Source of the DNA: Amycolatopsis sp.
Lineage (GTDB): Bacteria; Actinomycetota; Actinomycetes; Mycobacteriales; Pseudonocardiaceae
Length of the DNA stretch: 64,000 nucleotides
NCBI RefSeq assembly: GCF_025464955.1
Contig: NZ_JAODNM010000140.1
Span: 37,286 to 101,285 of the forward strand
Direction: 5' to 3'
Part shown: in pieces, positions 40,670-48,853 of the stretch
Numbering within the stretch: position 1 is the first letter of the stretch
Layout: the number at the start of each line of letters is the position of its first letter
Translations under genes and position numbers: made by a program
The notes under the pieces: model-generated
What the model saw: the letters and a program-made list of their open reading frames with translations, nothing else
Told to the model about the DNA's origin: nothing
Database searches by the model: none

Positions 40670-42524
40670 CGCTCGGGTGATAGCCCTCGAAGCGGGACAG
40701 GAAAACCCCTTCGCCCTGGGTCATGCCCGGTAGCTGCCGTTCGAAGGCGTGAACCGTCCTCGCCGGGATCACGCCTTCGAGCCGGCCGTCGCCGACCCGG
40801 ACTGCCGCCCCGGCTTCGCCGAGTTTCGCGCAGACGGTGGCGATCGTGTCCGGCGGCACTTCCAGCTCGAAGCGCTCGACGGGTTCGTACACGCGGGTGC
40901 CGGCCCGACGCAGCGCTGTCGCCAGCACCAACGCGGTCAGCTTGCGGAAGTCGGCGGCGGCGGTCACCGGCGACGCGTATCCCGTGTGGGTGAGGGTGAT
41001 CACGCAGTCGGTGACCTCCCAACCGAAGTTGCCGTGCCGGAGCTCCTGGCGGACGGTCTGTTCGATCGCCGTGTGGAACGCCCGCGGCAGACCTCCGAGC
41101 TCGACGTCCAGCCGGTAGCCGACGCCGCTGTCCGGCGCTCCCGGCTCGACCCGGAGCCCGACGGTCGCGTAGAACGGGTTCCCGTCCTCGAGGATCACTT
41201 CGAGGGCTTCACCGGTGCCGACCGGCTTTTCCCGGTGGACGACCTGCGTTTCGTCGAAGACCACGTGGACGCCGAACTCGCTTTCGAGCTGCGACTTGAG
41301 CACTTCCTGCTGCACCTCGCCGTACAGGCTCACCGAGATCTCGTACTCACCACGCCGGACGTGGATGAGCGGGTCCTGCTCGGAGAGGGTCCGCAGGGCC
41401 GGGTAGAGGCGTGGCTCTTCGGCCGGATCCGCGGCGCGGACGACGGTTTCGAACGCCGGCGGCAGGAAGTAGGACCCCGAGGTCGTTCCGCCGGGCAGGC
41501 CGAGCCGGTCGCCGATCCTGACGTCGTCGAGTCCCCATACCTGCGCGATCCGGCCCGCAGCGACCCGCTGTGTCGGAACGGCTTCACCCTGCTCGAAAAC
41601 GCGGAGCCCGGTCACTTTCGCGGTTCGCTCCTCCGACTCGCCGTCCCGGAAGAACGAAACTTGTTCGCGGATACCAAGGGACCCGGCGAAAACCCGGACA
41701 TAGGCGATCTTCTCCCCGGAAAAACCGCGCTCGATCTTGAACACCGAACCGCTCAGCGCGTCCTGTCCCGTGTCTCCCGGGGGAAGCAGTTCGCGGATCG
41801 CGCGGATCAGCTCACCGACCCCTTCACCGCTCATCGCCGACCCGAAGAAAACGGGCGTCAGCTGTGCTTTTCCGACTTGTGTCACCAGCTCGCGACGAAC
41901 ACGCGCTGCGTCGACGACCACGTCCTCAGCCAGGTAGTCAGCGAGGAAAGCGTCGTCGTTCCCAGCCAGGACCTCCACAACGGATTCGAAGAATCGGACG
42001 TCTTCGAGGGAACGGGAATGCACCCGCGCCGGCCAGTTCCCGAGATCGCTCACGGTTTGCAGGGCGATTGTCGAGGGGGTGAGTTTCGCGGTGATGCTTT
42101 CGAGCAGATCCTCGTAACGCGCGCCCATCCGGTCTATCTTGTTGACGAAAACGAGCGTCGGAATCTTCAACCTCGCCAGGGTGCGCATCAGGATTCGCGT
42201 CTGGACCTGTACCCCTTCGACGGCGGAAACCACCAGTACCGCCCCGTCGAGCACACTCAGCGCGCGCTCGACCTCCGCGATGAAATCGGAGTGGCCGGGG
42301 GTGTCGATCAGGTTCACCGTCAGGTCGTCCACGGTGAAGGACACCACCGCCGAACGGATCGTGATCCCGCGGCGGCGTTCGAGTTCCATCGTGTCGGTCC
42401 GGGTGGTTCCGCCGTCGACACTGCCGAGTTCGCCGATAACGCCCGTTTCGAAGAGCAGACGTTCGGTCAGGCTGGTCTTACCGGCGTCGACATGGGCGAG
42501 GATTCCCAAGTTCACGGTCTTCAT
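40635..42524 (-). CDS. Tet/OtrA-like ribosomal protection GTPase
   Basis: A 629-aa translational GTPase related to EF-G. G1 is LAHVDAGKTSLTERLL, G2 lies in RRGITIRSAV, G3 is DTPGHSDFIAEVERAL, G4 is VNKIDRMG and G5 is GSAMSGEG. Domain II, III, IV (GFSGEK..., HVVFDETQVVHREKPVGTGE) and V follow. The length and domain IV pattern match ribosomal protection proteins (TetM, OtrA), which remove tetracycline from the ribosome, rather than EF-G (about 700 aa). In an actinomycete this may be self-resistance or intrinsic. A 36-codon leader and a hairpin precede it. Its 3' end overlaps the convergent glycosyltransferase gene by 35 bases. Confidence 0.9.
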   Translation of the reverse strand: MKTVNLGILAHVDAGKTSLTERLLFETGVIGELGSVDGGTTRTDTMELERRRGITIRSAVVSFTVDDLTVNLIDTPGHSDFIAEVERALSVLDGAVLVVSAVEGVQVQTRILMRTLARLKIPTLVFVNKIDRMGARYEDLLESITAKLTPSTIALQTVSDLGNWPARVHSRSLEDVRFFESVVEVLAGNDDAFLADYLAEDVVVDAARVRRELVTQVGKAQLTPVFFGSAMSGEGVGELIRAIRELLPPGDTGQDALSGSVFKIERGFSGEKIAYVRVFAGSLGIREQVSFFRDGESEERTAKVTGLRVFEQGEAVPTQRVAAGRIAQVWGLDDVRIGDRLGLPGGTTSGSYFLPPAFETVVRAADPAEEPRLYPALRTLSEQDPLIHVRRGEYEISVSLYGEVQQEVLKSQLESEFGVHVVFDETQVVHREKPVGTGEALEVILEDGNPFYATVGLRVEPGAPDSGVGYRLDVELGGLPRAFHTAIEQTVRQELRHGNFGWEVTDCVITLTHTGYASPVTAAADFRKLTALVLATALRRAGTRVYEPVERFELEVPPDTIATVCAKLGEAGAAVRVGDGRLEGVIPARTVHAFERQLPGMTQGEGVFLSRFEGYHPSVTDPVRRSPGR

Positions 42525-42588
42525 ACAGCTTCGTCCCAGTGCATGCGAAGTGACAGGAGGTCTGGGTTGGGACGAACTCCTGGCGCAT
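42478..42588 (-). CDS. probable leader peptide of the ribosomal protection gene
   Basis: A 36-codon frame starting ATG 42588 (MRQEFVPTQTSCHFACTG) preceded by AGGAGCAGGCA. It overlaps the first 47 bases of the GTPase gene in another frame and ends at TAA 42478. Short frames with a good binding site just upstream of antibiotic-resistance genes commonly act as ribosome-stalling sensors. The peptide has no recognisable family. Whether it is translated is an inference from the binding site and position. Confidence 0.5.
   Translation of the reverse strand: MRQEFVPTQTSCHFACTGTKLYEDRELGNPRPCRRR
42530..42576 (-). promoter_or_regulatory. leader hairpin that can mask the GTPase translation start
   Basis: TTCGTCCCA (within the leader frame, plus coordinates 42568-42576 read as its complement) pairs perfectly with TGGGACGAA, which ends 6 bases before the GTPase ATG. 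The 9-base stem has a 29-base loop. A ribosome stalled on the leader could open it, as in known attenuation of resistance genes. Confidence 0.5.
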
Positions 42589-42697
42589 TGCCTGCTCCTG
42601 ACGACTCAAGCTGACGAAGACGAGCGAAGCTACCACCCGCCCGCCGATCGCGACACCGATTATTCCGGCTGGGGCGGGATCCCTCTCGTCCAAAGAT

Positions 42698-42748
42698 CCC
42701 TCAGCGCCACCCTGGGGGCGTTGAACGCCCCCAGGGTGGCGCTGAGGG
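42698..42748. terminator. perfect 25-bp-arm palindrome after the cysteine dioxygenase gene
   Basis: The arms begin CCCTCAGCGCCACCCTGG and are perfect complements over 25 bases with one central base (G 42723). It lies 11 bases downstream of the cysteine dioxygenase stop and upstream of the promoter region of the ribosomal protection gene, so it probably insulates one from the other. There is no T run. Confidence 0.75.
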
Positions 42749-42759
42749 CACCCGAAGGG

Positions 42760-43239
42760 CTAAAGGCGGACCGGGCCGCCGAGGGCGTCCAGGTGGTAGG
42801 GGCGCATTTCCCGGCCGCCGTCCCGGTAAACGTGGATGCTGATCGCCGGGTCCAGGCTGTCGTTGCGGACCGCGTGGACGTAGCCCGGTCCGAAGACCCG
42901 CGACTGCCCGGCGGTCAGGGCGTGGGCCTCGACCACCGCCCGGCCATCAGGGGCGCGCCGGGTGACGGTTTCGGTGAGGGAGCCGCTGACGACGGTGAAC
43001 GCCCCGGTGCTGAAGACGTGGTCGTGCAGGTCGGTGTGCTGACCGGGCAGCCAGGCCATCAGCCAGACCTCCTGCTGCTCGTCGCTGTCGACCAGCGCGG
43101 AAAACCGCTGGTCAGGGTCGTAGCGCAGGAGGTGCCGCCACCGGTCACGGTCGGCGGCGAACTCGAGGGCGACGCGCACGGGGTGGCGCAGGGCGGGGTT
43201 TTCGGCAGTAACGAGCGTGTTGTCCGGAACGGCGAACAT
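42760..43239 (-). CDS. cysteine dioxygenase family protein
   Basis: A 159-aa cupin that would oxidise cysteine to cysteine sulfinate using Fe(II) and O2. The iron ligands are readable: LPGQHTDLHDHVFSTGAFTV gives the HxH pair, with a third His in GPGYVHAVRNDS. The Glu of canonical cupins is absent, as in other thiol dioxygenases. Length is shorter than mammalian CDO and typical of bacterial ones. ATG 43239. A very short frame with a Cys codon precedes it. Nothing nearby is in the same pathway; gpsA lies upstream on the same strand, 222 bases away. Confidence 0.9.
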   Translation of the reverse strand: MFAVPDNTLVTAENPALRHPVRVALEFAADRDRWRHLLRYDPDQRFSALVDSDEQQEVWLMAWLPGQHTDLHDHVFSTGAFTVVSGSLTETVTRRAPDGRAVVEAHALTAGQSRVFGPGYVHAVRNDSLDPAISIHVYRDGGREMRPYHLDALGGPVRL

Positions 43240-43251
43240 GAGTGAGTGTCC

Positions 43252-43278
43252 TCAAAGGAATGCGGCACACAGGGGCAC
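43252..43278 (-). promoter_or_regulatory. possible Cys-containing upstream frame
   Basis: GTG-CCC-CTG-TGT-GCC-GCA-TTC-CTT-TGA reads as an eight-residue frame (VPLCAAFL) ending 12 bases before the cysteine dioxygenase ATG. It contains one Cys codon. There is no convincing binding site, so this is a weak candidate for cysteine-responsive control. Confidence 0.2.
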
Positions 43279-43461
43279 CGCGAGCTTCGACAGGGTCGGG
43301 GCTGGGTTCACCGACAACAAGGACACAACGCCGGCGAGACCGGGCGTGAGTCGTCAAGACCCCGCCCGTTCGTCATTCGCCGCGTGTTCACCCCACGAGC
43401 GAACCAGCACCCCCGACGCCCGGTCAAGTCGTTCTCACCAAGTGGACGACCCAGACGGCGC

Positions 43462-44478
43462 CTACGACCACTCGTGTTTCTGCTCGCGGCCGAGGAGTTC
43501 GGCACCGGCCCGGCGCGGATCGACGCCCTCGTGGCAGACGCGGTACATCGCGTCGGTGATCGGCATGTCGACACCGAGGCCGGCCGCGAGGGCACGGATG
43601 GACGAACACGACGTCACGCCCTCGGCGACCTGGCCGCCGCCGGCCAGCTGGGCCTGCTCGACGGTCTCGCCGCGGCCGAGGTGCTCGCCGAACGTCCGGT
43701 TGCGCGACAGCGGCGACGTGCACGTGGCGACAAGGTCGCCGACGCCGGCGAGACCGGCGAAAGTGAGCGGGTCGGCGCCGAGTTTGGTACCGAGCCTGGC
43801 CATCTCGGCGAGACCCCGCGTGATCAACGTCGCCATCGTGTTCGCGCCCAGCCCCAGCCCGACCGCCATGCCACAGCTCAGCGCGATGACGTTCTTGCAC
43901 GCCCCGCCCAGCTCGCAGCCGATGACGTCGGTGTTGGTGTACGGCCGGAAGTATTGGTTGAAGCTCGCGCGCTGGATCGCGACCGCGCGTTCGTGGTCGG
44001 CGCAGGCGACCACCGCCCCCGAAGGCTGTTCCTGCGCGATCTCCCGGGAGAGGTTCGGCCCCGACACCACCACGATGTCACGCTCGGGGACGTCGGCGAT
44101 TTCGGCGATGACCTGGCTCATTCGCTTCAGCGAGCCGAGTTCGACGCCCTTCGCGAGGCTGACCAGTATCGCGTCGGCCGGCAGCCGCCACATGCTCAGG
44201 TTCGCGCGCAGGCTCTGGCTCGGCACCGCGAACATCACCGCTTGCGCGCCCTCCAGCGCGGCCGCCGCGTCGGAAGTGGCCGTCACCCGCGAAGGCAGCT
44301 TCACGTTCGGCAGGTACGACTGGTTGGTGTTCGCCGTGCGGATCTCCTCGGCGATCTCCTCGCGGCGCGCCCACATCGTGACGTCCCGGCCGGCGTCGGC
44401 GAGGACCTTCGCGAACGCCGTGCCCCAGGAACCCGCCCCCAGCACGGTGATCCGCTGTACCTCCGCAGGCTGCGCCAT
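43462..44478 (-). CDS. gpsA: glycerol-3-phosphate dehydrogenase, NAD(P)+
   Basis: A 338-aa enzyme that reduces dihydroxyacetone phosphate to sn-glycerol 3-phosphate for phospholipid synthesis. The N-terminal Rossmann motif is ITVLGAGSWGTAFAKVLADA; conserved regions VVVSGPNLSREIAQEQPSG, GGACKNVIALSCGMAVGLGL (catalytic Lys) and GANTMATLITRGLAEMARLG follow. Length is standard. Its ATG overlaps the TGA of a 51-aa upstream gene (ATGA), so translation is coupled to that small protein. Confidence 0.96.
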   Translation of the reverse strand: MAQPAEVQRITVLGAGSWGTAFAKVLADAGRDVTMWARREEIAEEIRTANTNQSYLPNVKLPSRVTATSDAAAALEGAQAVMFAVPSQSLRANLSMWRLPADAILVSLAKGVELGSLKRMSQVIAEIADVPERDIVVVSGPNLSREIAQEQPSGAVVACADHERAVAIQRASFNQYFRPYTNTDVIGCELGGACKNVIALSCGMAVGLGLGANTMATLITRGLAEMARLGTKLGADPLTFAGLAGVGDLVATCTSPLSRNRTFGEHLGRGETVEQAQLAGGGQVAEGVTSCSSIRALAAGLGVDMPITDAMYRVCHEGVDPRRAGAELLGREQKHEWS

Positions 44479-44633
44479 CAGTCGCCTTCCGTCTGCTGGG
44501 TGCTCGCCTGTTCGGTGATCTCGGACTCCTTCGATGGTGATTGCTCCTGGCGGATCTCCGCCAGGAGGGTGACGATCTCGCTCTTCATCAGATCGGTGAC
44601 TTCGCGGAGCAGGGACGCGCCGGTCGACTTCAT
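44478..44633 (-). CDS. 51-aa small protein coupled to gpsA
   Basis: A 51-residue frame from ATG 44633 with an excellent binding site (TAAGGAGG then GGCGGG) and a stop that overlaps the gpsA start. The sequence MKSTGASLLREVTDLMKSEI then VTLLAEIRQEQS is amphipathic helix, followed by a polar Ser/Glu/Gln-rich tail (PSKESEITEQASTQQTEGD). Only Leu, Val and Ile cluster on one face; no membrane segment or known domain is visible. A perfect palindrome CTCCTGGCGGA-TC-TCCGCCAGGAG style stem (44544-44567) lies inside the coding region. In many actinomycetes an acyltransferase gene occupies this position. Function unknown. Confidence 0.65.
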   Translation of the reverse strand: MKSTGASLLREVTDLMKSEIVTLLAEIRQEQSPSKESEITEQASTQQTEGD

Positions 44634-44768
44634 CCCGCCCCTCCTTACTCTCCGTCCGCGCCGAACCCCTCCGCTGATCCTGCCGCTCGCCGCTCCGACG
44701 GGTCCACCAAGGGTGTCTTCAGACGCTGTTGATAACACGCGGCGTCGTCTTTCGGTAAAGATAGAGGG

Positions 44769-45410
44769 GTGCATGTCGACCTGATCCTCCCGATGAAGCC
44801 GCCCCGCATCGGCAAGTCGCGGCTCCGCGGGGCGCCGGACTACCCGACCGGTGACGACGAACACGCCGAGCTGGTGCTCGCGCTCGCGTGCGACACGGTG
44901 GCGGCGGCGACGTCGGCGGCCGGCGTACGTCGTGTGCTGGTGGTCGCCAGCGACCCGGCGGCCGTCGAGGCGCTGCGTGAGTACGGCGCCGAAATCATCC
45001 GCGAACCCCGGGTCACCGGGCTCAACGCCGCGCTTCGGCACGGCGAGTCGGTCCTACGCCGGGCCGATCCGGCGTCGGTCGTCGGTGCTCTGCAGGCCGA
45101 CCTGCCCGCGTTGCGCGCCGAGGACCTGGCCGCCGCGCTGGCCGAAGCCGGCGGCCGGCGCGCGTTCACCGCGGACCGCCAAGGCACCGGCACGACATTG
45201 CTGCTCTCGGCCCCCGCCGCGCCGCTCGATCCGCGGTTCGGTGTCGGCTCGGCGTTCGCGCACACCGAGTCCGGGGCGCGGCCGCTCGAGCTGTCCGCCG
45301 AATCCCTGCGTAGCGATGTGGACACTCCGGGCGATCTTGCCCATGCCAGGACACTCGGCCTCGGTGAGCGGACCAGCGCCGTGCTCGGGGAGCACTGCCT
45401 GACCCTCTGA
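44769..45410 (+). CDS. cofC: 2-phospho-L-lactate/phosphoenolpyruvate guanylyltransferase
   Basis: A 213-aa nucleotidyltransferase of coenzyme F420 biosynthesis (CofC, named FbiD in mycobacteria), which activates 2-phospholactate or phosphoenolpyruvate with GTP. The N-terminal HVDLILPMKPPRIGKSRLRG matches the conserved MKPLxxAKSRL region; ADLPALRAEDLAAAL and AFTADRQGTGTTLLLS are the expected later motifs, and SDVDTPGDLAHARTLG is the C-terminal metal-binding element. GTG 44769. Divergent from the small protein-gpsA operon. It indicates that the cell makes F420, which fits the deazaflavin-type nitroreductase at the end of the window. Confidence 0.93.
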   Translation: MHVDLILPMKPPRIGKSRLRGAPDYPTGDDEHAELVLALACDTVAAATSAAGVRRVLVVASDPAAVEALREYGAEIIREPRVTGLNAALRHGESVLRRADPASVVGALQADLPALRAEDLAAALAEAGGRRAFTADRQGTGTTLLLSAPAAPLDPRFGVGSAFAHTESGARPLELSAESLRSDVDTPGDLAHARTLGLGERTSAVLGEHCLTL

Positions 45411-45477
45411 CCGGGCACTGTCGACTCCGACACTGTTAACCAAGCCGTCTGTCACGGTATGCGCATTAAGCGGCGAA

Positions 45478-47781
45478 GTGGTGAACAATGGCCTCGTGAG
45501 CGATGACGACGGCACGACCCCGGCAACAGTGGATTCAGCCAAGACCGAGCCATCCCGGAGGAGGGCCGCCAAACCGGCGAGTCCCAAGGCGAACGGCAGT
45601 AAGAGACTGCCCGCCGTGAAGAACCGCGCCACCCGCGGCGGCTCCGCGAGCCGCCCGGTGCAGGACTTCCACGCCGTGCCGTCCGCGCCCCCGGCCGTGA
45701 CCCCGACTTCGACGACGTCGGCCGAGACCTTGCCTGATGACCGGTACTTCAACCGCGAGCTGTCGTGGCAGGACTTCAACGCCCGGGTGCTCGCGCTTGC
45801 CGAGGACGAGTCGCAGGCGCTGCTGGAGCGCGCGAAGTTCCTCGCCATCTTCGCGTCCAATTTGGACGAGTTCTACATGGTGCGTGTCGCCGGGCTGAAG
45901 CGCCGCGACGAGACCGGGCTGTCCGTCCGAAGCGCCGACGGGCTCACCCCGCGCGAGCAGCTGGCGTACATCGCCAAGCGCAACCAGGACCTCGTCGAGC
46001 GGCAGACCGGCGCGTTCGAGCTGCATCTGCGGCCGCTGCTGGCGAAGGAGGACATCCGGATCGTCGGCTGGGCCGACCTCGAGGGTCAGGACCAGCTCCG
46101 GCTGTCCAACTACTTCAGCGAGCAGATCTTCCCGGTGCTGACCCCGCTGGCCGTCGACCCCGCCCACCCCTTCCCCTATATCTCCGGGCTGTCGCTGAAC
46201 CTCGCCGTCACCGTGCGGGATCCCGAGGGCGGCACCGAGCGGTTCGCCAGGGTCAAGGTCCCGAACAACGTGCGGCGGCTGGTCCGTATCGAGCAGCAGC
46301 GCGAAAACCGGACCGCGACGTTCATTCCGCTCGAAGAGCTCATCGCCGCGCACCTCGGCGAGCTGTTCACCGGCATGGAGGTGCTCGAGCACCACGTGTT
46401 CCGCGTCACCCGCAACGCCGACTTCGAGGTCGAGGAAGACCGCGACGAGGATCTGTTGCAGGCGCTGGAGCGCGAGCTCGCCCGCCGCCGGTTCGGCCCG
46501 CCGGTTCGGCTGGAAGTCACCTCCGACATGAGCGAGCACATGCTCGAGCTGCTGCTCAGGGAGCTGGAAGTCGATCCGAACGACGTCGTCGAGGTCCCGG
46601 GGCTGATCGACCTGACCTGCCTGCACCAACTGTCCAGTGTGGATCGCAAGGAGCTGAAGGACAGCCCGTTCGTACCGGCGACGCACCCCGCGTTCGGCGA
46701 GCGGGAGACGCCGAAGAGCATCTTCGCGACCCTGCGCGAGAGCGACGTCCTGGTCCATCACCCGTACGACTCGTTCTCCACGAGCGTGCAGCGGTTCATC
46801 GAGCAGGCCGCGGCCGATCCCAAGGTCCTCGCGATCAAGCAGACGCTGTACCGCACCTCCGGTGACTCCCCGATCGTCGACGCGCTGATCGACGCCGCCG
46901 AAGCGGGCAAGCAGGTCGTCGCGCTGGTGGAGATCAAGGCCCGGTTCGACGAGCAGGCCAACATCACCTGGGCGCGGACGCTGGAGCGCGCGGGCGTGCA
47001 CGTCGTGTACGGGCTGGTGGGGCTCAAAACCCACTGCAAGGTGTCGATGGTCATCCGGCAGGAAGGCACCGCGCTGCGGCGTTACTGCCATATCGGGACC
47101 GGCAACTACAACCCGAAGACCGCGCGACTGTACGAGGACATGGGCCTGCTCACGGCCGACCCGACGATCGGCGCGGACCTGACGGACCTGTTCAACGTCC
47201 TCACCGGCTATTCGCGGCAGGACACCTACCGCAACATCCTGACCTCGCCGCACGGCATCCGCCGCGGCATCCTGCGCGCGATCGGCGAGGAGATCGAACT
47301 CGCGCGCGCCGGGCAGGCGGCCGGGATCCGGATCAAGTGCAACTCGCTCGTCGACGAGCAGATCATCGACGCGCTGTACCACGCGTCGCGCGCGGGAGTG
47401 CCCGTCGAGGTTGTGGTGCGCGGGATCTGCGCGCTCAAGCCGGGGGTGGAAGGACTGAGCGAGAACATCAAGGTCCGGTCGATCCTCGGCCGGTTCCTCG
47501 AGCACTCGCGGGTGTTCCACTTCCGCGCGGGCAACGCGTACTGGATCGGCAGCGCGGACATGATGCACCGCAACCTCGACCGCCGCATCGAAGCGCTCGT
47601 GCGCGTCAAGGACCCGAAGCTGACCGGCCAGCTCGACGACGTCCTCGATTCCGCCCTCGACCCGATCACCCGCTGCTGGGTGCTGAAGGCGAGCGGGGAA
47701 TGGGTGCCTTCGCCCGCCGACGGCGCCCAGGTCCGTGATCACCAGGCCGCGCTGACCGCGAGTCACGGAGCGAACGGGTGA
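45478..47781 (+). CDS. ppk: polyphosphate kinase
   Basis: A 767-aa PPK1 that reversibly makes polyphosphate from ATP. After an unusual basic, Pro/Ser/Thr-rich N-terminal extension of about 85 residues (SRRRAAKPASPKANGSKR) the conserved protein begins YFNRELSWQDFNARVLALAE. ASNLDEFYMVRVAGL, HHPYDSFSTSVQRFIEQAA, IKQTLYRTSGDSPIVDALI and KTHCKVSMVIRQEG, RYCHIGTGNYNPKTARLYED (phospho-His region) follow. GTG 45478 is the earliest start; GTG 45496 is possible. The stop overlaps the next gene by 4 bases, the usual ppk-mutT1 order. Confidence 0.97.
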   Translation: MVNNGLVSDDDGTTPATVDSAKTEPSRRRAAKPASPKANGSKRLPAVKNRATRGGSASRPVQDFHAVPSAPPAVTPTSTTSAETLPDDRYFNRELSWQDFNARVLALAEDESQALLERAKFLAIFASNLDEFYMVRVAGLKRRDETGLSVRSADGLTPREQLAYIAKRNQDLVERQTGAFELHLRPLLAKEDIRIVGWADLEGQDQLRLSNYFSEQIFPVLTPLAVDPAHPFPYISGLSLNLAVTVRDPEGGTERFARVKVPNNVRRLVRIEQQRENRTATFIPLEELIAAHLGELFTGMEVLEHHVFRVTRNADFEVEEDRDEDLLQALERELARRRFGPPVRLEVTSDMSEHMLELLLRELEVDPNDVVEVPGLIDLTCLHQLSSVDRKELKDSPFVPATHPAFGERETPKSIFATLRESDVLVHHPYDSFSTSVQRFIEQAAADPKVLAIKQTLYRTSGDSPIVDALIDAAEAGKQVVALVEIKARFDEQANITWARTLERAGVHVVYGLVGLKTHCKVSMVIRQEGTALRRYCHIGTGNYNPKTARLYEDMGLLTADPTIGADLTDLFNVLTGYSRQDTYRNILTSPHGIRRGILRAIGEEIELARAGQAAGIRIKCNSLVDEQIIDALYHASRAGVPVEVVVRGICALKPGVEGLSENIKVRSILGRFLEHSRVFHFRAGNAYWIGSADMMHRNLDRRIEALVRVKDPKLTGQLDDVLDSALDPITRCWVLKASGEWVPSPADGAQVRDHQAALTASHGANG

Positions 47782-48722
47782 GTTCGGTTCCCATCCGTGC
47801 GGCAGGTGCGGTGCTATGGCGACGCGAAGACTCGGGCGTGCTGCAACTCGCGGTCGTCCACCGACCGCGTTATGACGACTGGTCGCTGCCGAAGGGCAAA
47901 CTGGACCCCGGCGAGACCATCCCGGGCACAGCCGTCCGCGAAATCCTCGAAGAGACAGGGTTCGCGGCGAAGCTCGGCCGCTATCTGGTGCGCGTCGCCT
48001 ATCCCGTGGTCGCCCGGGACGGCGTCGGCACGGCGGACAAGACGGTCGACTACTTCGCCGCCGAAGCCGTCGGCGGGGCGTTCGAGACGAACGACGAGGT
48101 CGACGAGCTGCGCTGGGTCGAGCCGGCGAAGGCGGAGATCCTGCTCACCCGGCGCGTCGACGTCGACGTGGTCCGGACCTTTTGCCTGCTGCCGGCCGAG
48201 CTGACGACGGTGGTCCTCGCGCGCCACGCGAAGGCGGGCAAGCGCGAGGAGTGGAACGGCGACGACGACCTGCGGCCGCTGTCGTCGGCGGGTCAGCGTC
48301 AGTCGGACGGGCTTCGCGCGCTGATGCCGATGTTCGGCGCCGACCGGGTGTTCTCGGCGCCGCGGCTGCGGTGCGTGCAGACCGTGCAGGGGGTCGCGGA
48401 CGACCTCGGGCTCGAGATCCGGCACGAGCCGCTGCTGTCCGAGGAGGGGTACTGGCCGGACCCCGTGCGCGGGATCGGCAGACTGCTCACCATCGTCGCC
48501 GAGGGCGGCGCCCCGCTGATCTCCAGCCAGGGCGGGGTGATCCCGGACCTTGTCAGCGCCCTGGCGGACCGCGACGGCGTCGAGCTCGCCGACAGCAAGC
48601 ACGGTGTCGTACCGAGCAAGAAGGGCTCGTTCTGGGTCCTTTCCTTCGCCGACGGCCCGAAGCTCGTGGCCGCCGACTACTTCGCCGGCACCCTCCCCGT
48701 CCCCGAACTCGCGCACCACTAA
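47778..48722 (+). CDS. mutT1: NUDIX hydrolase fused to histidine phosphatase (MutT1 type)
   Basis: A 314-aa two-domain protein. The N-terminal NUDIX domain (1-135) carries the box GKLDPGETIPGTAVREILEETGF. The C-terminal domain (about 145-310) is a SixA-like histidine phosphatase starting TTVVLARHAKAGKREEWNGD (RHG-type motif) with SAPRLRCVQTVQGVA. In mycobacterial MutT1 the first domain converts 8-oxo-dGTP to the diphosphate and the second removes a further phosphate, cleaning the nucleotide pool. Its GTG overlaps the ppk stop by 4 bases. A long palindrome follows the stop. Confidence 0.94.
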   Translation: MSSVPIRAAGAVLWRREDSGVLQLAVVHRPRYDDWSLPKGKLDPGETIPGTAVREILEETGFAAKLGRYLVRVAYPVVARDGVGTADKTVDYFAAEAVGGAFETNDEVDELRWVEPAKAEILLTRRVDVDVVRTFCLLPAELTTVVLARHAKAGKREEWNGDDDLRPLSSAGQRQSDGLRALMPMFGADRVFSAPRLRCVQTVQGVADDLGLEIRHEPLLSEEGYWPDPVRGIGRLLTIVAEGGAPLISSQGGVIPDLVSALADRDGVELADSKHGVVPSKKGSFWVLSFADGPKLVAADYFAGTLPVPELAHH

Positions 48723-48783
48723 GCCAACTCATGTCCACCAACGGCAAACTCGCGAGTTTGCCGTTGGTGGACGTGAGTTGGCT
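48722..48783. terminator. 62-bp near-perfect palindrome between convergent genes
   Basis: Two 31-base arms starting AGCCAACTCATGTCCACC pair with a single mismatch and no loop. The palindrome begins on the last base of the mutT1 stop and lies between convergent genes, so a bidirectional terminator is likely. As DNA it could extrude a cruciform. Confidence 0.8.
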
Positions 48784-48853
48784 CGTGACAGTGGGGTGAC
48801 AGTGGCGGCTGGTCTACTGCTCGGGCACACGCGACGAGGCGGGATGCGCCGGT

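Noticed and set aside
44544..44567. Terminator inside the 51-aa gene
   Set aside because: The palindrome is in the middle of a well-initiated coding frame coupled to gpsA and lacks a T run; I only note it as a possible regulatory structure.
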